Shown piece after piece: positions 12,999 to 15,220 of a stretch of 15,220 bases of DNA. A program made the position numbers and the translations under genes. Under the pieces are notes generated by a model that was given only the letters and a program-made list of their open reading frames with translations, did no database searches and had not been told where the DNA came from. This stretch comes from JBBDWJ01 sp040902925 (GTDB taxonomy: Bacteria; Acidobacteriota; Terriglobia; Bryobacterales; UBA6623). The stretch lies in NCBI GenBank assembly GCA_040902925.1, contig JBBDWJ010000278.1, positions 1-15,220 on the forward strand. The letters run 5' to 3'. Position 1 is the first letter of the stretch, and the number at the start of each line of letters is the position of its first letter.

Positions 12999-13751
12999 GT
13001 GTTCGAGCAAACCTTCATCGACGGTTCGGGCCGCGGAGTAAGACCCTGGACTCTTGCGGTTTCACTGGCGCTGCAATGCTCGCTGCTTGCCGCGGCGGTG
13101 CTCGCACCGCTGGTGTTCACCTACGAGCTGCCCGTCACGGAGTGGCTCGAGCACACGATTCTTGCGCCACCCCCAGCGCCGGCCGCTGCCGCGCCCGCGG
13201 CAGCAACCACCGCGCCGAAGCCCCAGCCGCCGACCCGGTTTGACGCCATGATCGCGCCCGCCACTATCCCCAACAACGTCACCCTTTTGCGGGATGCCGA
13301 ATCCCTCGCGGACGGACTGGCCGCCCCCGAAATCGGCGCAATGAGGGGAGGCATAGCGGGTGGCGTCGAAGGCGGCGTGCTCGGAGTCGCGGCGGCGATT
13401 TTCGTGCCCCAAATGCCCATACGATTGGGAGGCCGGGTCCAAGCAGCAAAAATCCTGAACAGGGTCAGCCCAGTCTATCCCGCCGAAGCGGTCGAGCAAG
13501 GCCTCACGGGCGTCGTTCACCTCGAAGCGATCATCACCGTGGAAGGAGCCGTTCGCGACATCAAAGTGCTGAGCGGTGAACCCGCGCTTGCGCGTGCCGC
13601 TGTCGATGCCGTGCGGCAGTGGCGCTATCAGCCGACCTTCCTCAATGGACGTCCCGTCGAAGTCATCACTGATATCAAGGTCAATTTCGCTATCCATGCA
13701 CCGCCGGAAAAGCCCGAGCAGGGCAAACGCAACCGCGGAAAGAAACGCTGA
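12999..13751 (+). CDS. Energy transducer TonB-family protein
   Basis: This is a 250-residue protein. The N-terminus MFEQTFIDGSGRGVRPWTL is followed by one transmembrane helix (about residues 19-41, AVSLALQCSLLAAAVLAPLVF). A periplasmic Ala/Pro-rich spacer (about 50-80) and a Gly-rich middle (104-128) come next. A complete TonB C-terminal domain lies at about 147-231, with ILNRVSPVYPAEAVEQGL, GVVHLEAIITVEG and VRQWRYQPTFLNGRPVEV as its hallmarks. It should span the periplasm and pass energy from an ExbB/ExbD motor to outer-membrane receptors, or play a related envelope role; none of these partners is in the window. The start is GTG, fixed by the family-like N-terminus; only a weak GAG-type site precedes it. 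The last residues are strongly basic. Confidence 0.92.
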   Translation: MFEQTFIDGSGRGVRPWTLAVSLALQCSLLAAAVLAPLVFTYELPVTEWLEHTILAPPPAPAAAAPAAATTAPKPQPPTRFDAMIAPATIPNNVTLLRDAESLADGLAAPEIGAMRGGIAGGVEGGVLGVAAAIFVPQMPIRLGGRVQAAKILNRVSPVYPAEAVEQGLTGVVHLEAIITVEGAVRDIKVLSGEPALARAAVDAVRQWRYQPTFLNGRPVEVITDIKVNFAIHAPPEKPEQGKRNRGKKR

Positions 13752-13814
13752 CTCGCGAGCCTCAACGCCGCGCACGGTCCCCATCGCAGTACGGGAAAAC
13801 GTTCGGATCGGACG

Positions 13815-13874
13815 TTGAGCCCCGGCAGCAGGGGATGTTACTATCCCTGGGCCTCGTACCGTTGGCCTCGTACC
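13815..13874 (+). promoter_or_regulatory. Extended -10 promoter with tandem repeat at the start site
   Basis: TTGAGC (13815-13820) is followed after 18 bases by TACTAT (13839-13844), with TG at 13836-13837 giving an extended -10. Transcription would start near 13851. There GGCCTCGTACC occurs twice, at 13850-13860 and 13864-13874, with a period of 14 bases. The repeat could be an operator or a paired protein-binding site in the RNA leader of the cyclase gene. Confidence 0.5.
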
Positions 13875-13929
13875 CTTGCGCGGCGTATGCCTGTGCCTCA
13901 GGGGCTTCAGATTGATGCGGAGAACAGCT

Positions 13930-14934
13930 ATGAACTTTCCAACCCGGCTGCTTCGATGGACACTGATGAGCACGGCACTGCTGATGGTGCTCGCCTTGCC
14001 GCCCGCGGACACCGCCGAGGCGCAATCGGCGAAAGTCACTGCCGAAACCATCGAGCAGTGGATGAAAGAGCTGTCCAACTGGGGTCGTTGGGGCGACAGC
14101 GACGAAATGGGCGCCATCAACCTGATCACGCCGGAAAAACGCCGCCAGGCCGCCGCGCTCGTCAGCAAGGGCGTCTCGGTTTCTCTCGCACGCAACACCG
14201 AGAAGGAAAAAGCCGACGACAACCCGCGGCCCTTCGCGCATGAGATGATCCGCAGCGGGCTCGATGAAACACAGTTCAGCGTTGACCAGTACTCGGTTTC
14301 CTATCACGGCTACGCGCACACCCACATGGACTCGCTGTGCCACATGTTCCACCAGGGCAAGATGTTCAACGGCTATTCGCAGCGCGAAGTGACGCCGCAG
14401 GGCGCCGCCAAGCTCGGCATAACCAATTTCAAGCAAGGGATTTTTACGCGCGGCATCCTGATGGACATCCCACGGCTCAAAGGCGTCGAATACCTCGAGC
14501 CCGGCGCGCCGATTTACCCCGCGGACCTCGAAGCCTGGGAGAAAAAAGCGGGCGTTAAGGTATCGAGCGGCGATGTGATTTTCATCCGTACCGGGCGCTG
14601 GGCGCTACGCGACGCCAAAGGCCCATGGCCGGCATCGCAAAAGTCAGCCGGGTTGCACGCCTCGTGCGCGCCATGGCTGAAGCAGCGCGACGTCGCGGCG
14701 CTCGGCAGCGACGCGGCAAGCGACGTGATGCCGTCGGGAGTGGACGGCGTCAACCAGCCGATCCACCAGCTCGTGTTGATCGCGATGGGAATGCCGATCT
14801 TCGACAACTGCGATCTTGAAGCGTTGAGCAAAGAATCGGCCAGCCAAGGGCGCTGGGAGTTCCTGCTGACGGCCGCGCCGCTAGCCGTCGGCGGCGGCAC
14901 GGGCTCGCCCCTGAATCCGATCGCGACGTTTTGA
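13930..14934 (+). CDS. Exported cyclase-family (kynurenine formamidase-like) metal hydrolase
   Basis: This is a 334-residue protein of the cyclase superfamily (PF04199), metal-dependent hydrolases that include kynurenine formamidase. The metal-site region reads HGYAHTHMDSLCH (residues 126-138), equivalent to the family HxGTHxDxxxH motif with HTHMDSLCH as the core. GVEYLEPGAPIYP, SGDVIFIRTGRW and the C-terminal TAAPLAVGGGTGSPLNPIA are further family blocks. Residues 1-31 (LRWTLMSTALLMVLALPPAD and flanks) form a signal peptide with likely cleavage near AEA-Q, so the enzyme is exported, unlike most formamidases. The substrate is unknown. The ATG at 13930 has GGAG (13919-13922) 7 bases upstream; in-frame starts at 13876 and 13915 lack a well-placed site and would disrupt the signal peptide. 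Confidence 0.92.
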   Translation: MNFPTRLLRWTLMSTALLMVLALPPADTAEAQSAKVTAETIEQWMKELSNWGRWGDSDEMGAINLITPEKRRQAAALVSKGVSVSLARNTEKEKADDNPRPFAHEMIRSGLDETQFSVDQYSVSYHGYAHTHMDSLCHMFHQGKMFNGYSQREVTPQGAAKLGITNFKQGIFTRGILMDIPRLKGVEYLEPGAPIYPADLEAWEKKAGVKVSSGDVIFIRTGRWALRDAKGPWPASQKSAGLHASCAPWLKQRDVAALGSDAASDVMPSGVDGVNQPIHQLVLIAMGMPIFDNCDLEALSKESASQGRWEFLLTAAPLAVGGGTGSPLNPIATF

Positions 14935-15171
14935 GGCCTGCATCCTGCTCGATCGATGACGGAGCGAGCGGTCCATGCAAAGCTAAGACACGACCGAGCG
15001 CGGAACGGTACGCAAACGAACCGCTCCGGCTATAATGTCAGAGGGCGCCGGACCCAAACGGCGCCACAGCCTGACTGGATGGCCTTGTCGAAGTTGAACC
15101 GGCCCCGCAAGGGCCCAACCGCAAGAACCTTCCTCGCCCGAGCAACGGTCGCCCGGGACCGAGCCAAACAA
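14935..15171 (+). promoter_or_regulatory. tRNA promoter region with consensus -10 and hairpin-rich leader
   Basis: TATAAT (15031-15036) is a perfect -10 box about 135 bases before the tRNA; no good -35 is seen at 16-18 bases. Three stems follow: GGCGCCG/CGGCGCC (15044-15065), GGCCC/GGGCC (15101-15115) and CGGTC/GACCG (15146-15161). The first begins at about the expected transcription start. An open frame here runs into the tRNA and is not a gene. Confidence 0.5.
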
Positions 15172-15220
15172 GCGGAGATGGCGGAATTGGCAGACGCGCT
15201 AGCTTGAGGTACGTCTTTTC
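15172..15220 (+). tRNA. tRNA-Leu (anticodon GAG by position), 5' part, cut by window edge
   Basis: GCGGAGATGGCGGAATTGGC and the following AGACGCG match the acceptor 5' strand, D-arm and position 26 of bacterial tRNA-Leu almost base for base. The next bases give an anticodon stem strand CTAGC and loop TTGAGGT, so the anticodon reads GAG. However, the bases that should close the stem are ACGTC, where GCTAG-like sequence is expected. The 3' half is beyond the edge. It may be a tRNA interrupted at the anticodon loop, a partial copy or an unusual tRNA. Confidence 0.65.

Noticed and set aside
13062..14222. Minus-strand open frame of 386 codons
   Set aside because: It is antisense to both the TonB-type and cyclase-family genes, each with clear domains.
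14956..15207. Plus-strand open frame ending AEMAELADALA
   Set aside because: That ending is the translation of a tRNA-Leu 5' region, a common false gene; the rest is leader with hairpins.
1..15220. CRISPR arrays, transposases, integrases, phage genes
   Set aside because: I found no regularly spaced repeats and no translation on either strand resembling these families.

Overview
The window looks like chromosomal DNA of a GC-rich, Gram-negative-type bacterium. Acidobacteriota (Solibacter/Bryobacter-like) is my best guess. The grounds are a TonB protein with an MFEQTF-type N-terminus, an AsmA-like protein, a lipoprotein, a secreted protein of a type I associate with acidobacteria, and an RRM/glycine-rich RNA-binding protein beside an archaeal-type LOR/SDH enzyme. 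This is inference from family flavour, not a phylogenetic placement. There is no phage, IS or CRISPR signal. Most genes look monocistronic and are separated by 100-500 bp gaps, several of which hold hairpins or recognisable promoters.

Layout from left to right: a LOR/SDH (TIGR00300-type, ornithine cyclodeaminase-like) gene runs off the left edge on the minus strand (1-1121). Divergent from it is an RRM protein (1357-1701) closed by a strong hairpin. Next come a small secreted protein of unknown function (2066-2644), a VapBC-type toxin-antitoxin pair (2957-3651) and a LacI-family regulator (3779-4831). The LacI gene converges on zwf, glucose-6-phosphate dehydrogenase (4873-6423, minus). A putative lipoprotein (6758-7615) is divergent from zwf and has a structured leader. 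A TM1367-like cyclophilin-fold protein (7773-8156), a quinone oxidoreductase (8407-9378) and a two-helix membrane protein (9446-9694) follow. On the minus strand are an AsmA-like protein with a long acidic insert (9931-11658) and a secreted protein (11828-12493). After a geneless 500 bp stretch come a TonB-type protein (12999-13751), an exported cyclase-family hydrolase (13930-14934) and the 5' part of a tRNA-Leu(GAG) cut by the right edge.

Functional links are modest. zwf and qor both bear on NADPH balance. TonB, AsmA, the lipoprotein and the secreted proteins belong to the cell envelope. The vapBC pair is self-contained.

The most promising unexplained signals are non-coding. First, the leader of the lipoprotein gene (about 6621-6757) can fold into two mutually exclusive hairpins, one of which buries the ribosome binding site. 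Second, a c-di-GMP-I (GEMM)-like set of sequence blocks at 9732-9822 sits where no downstream gene exists. Third, the anticodon stem of the terminal tRNA-Leu does not close. All three are inferences that need covariance-model or transcript checks.
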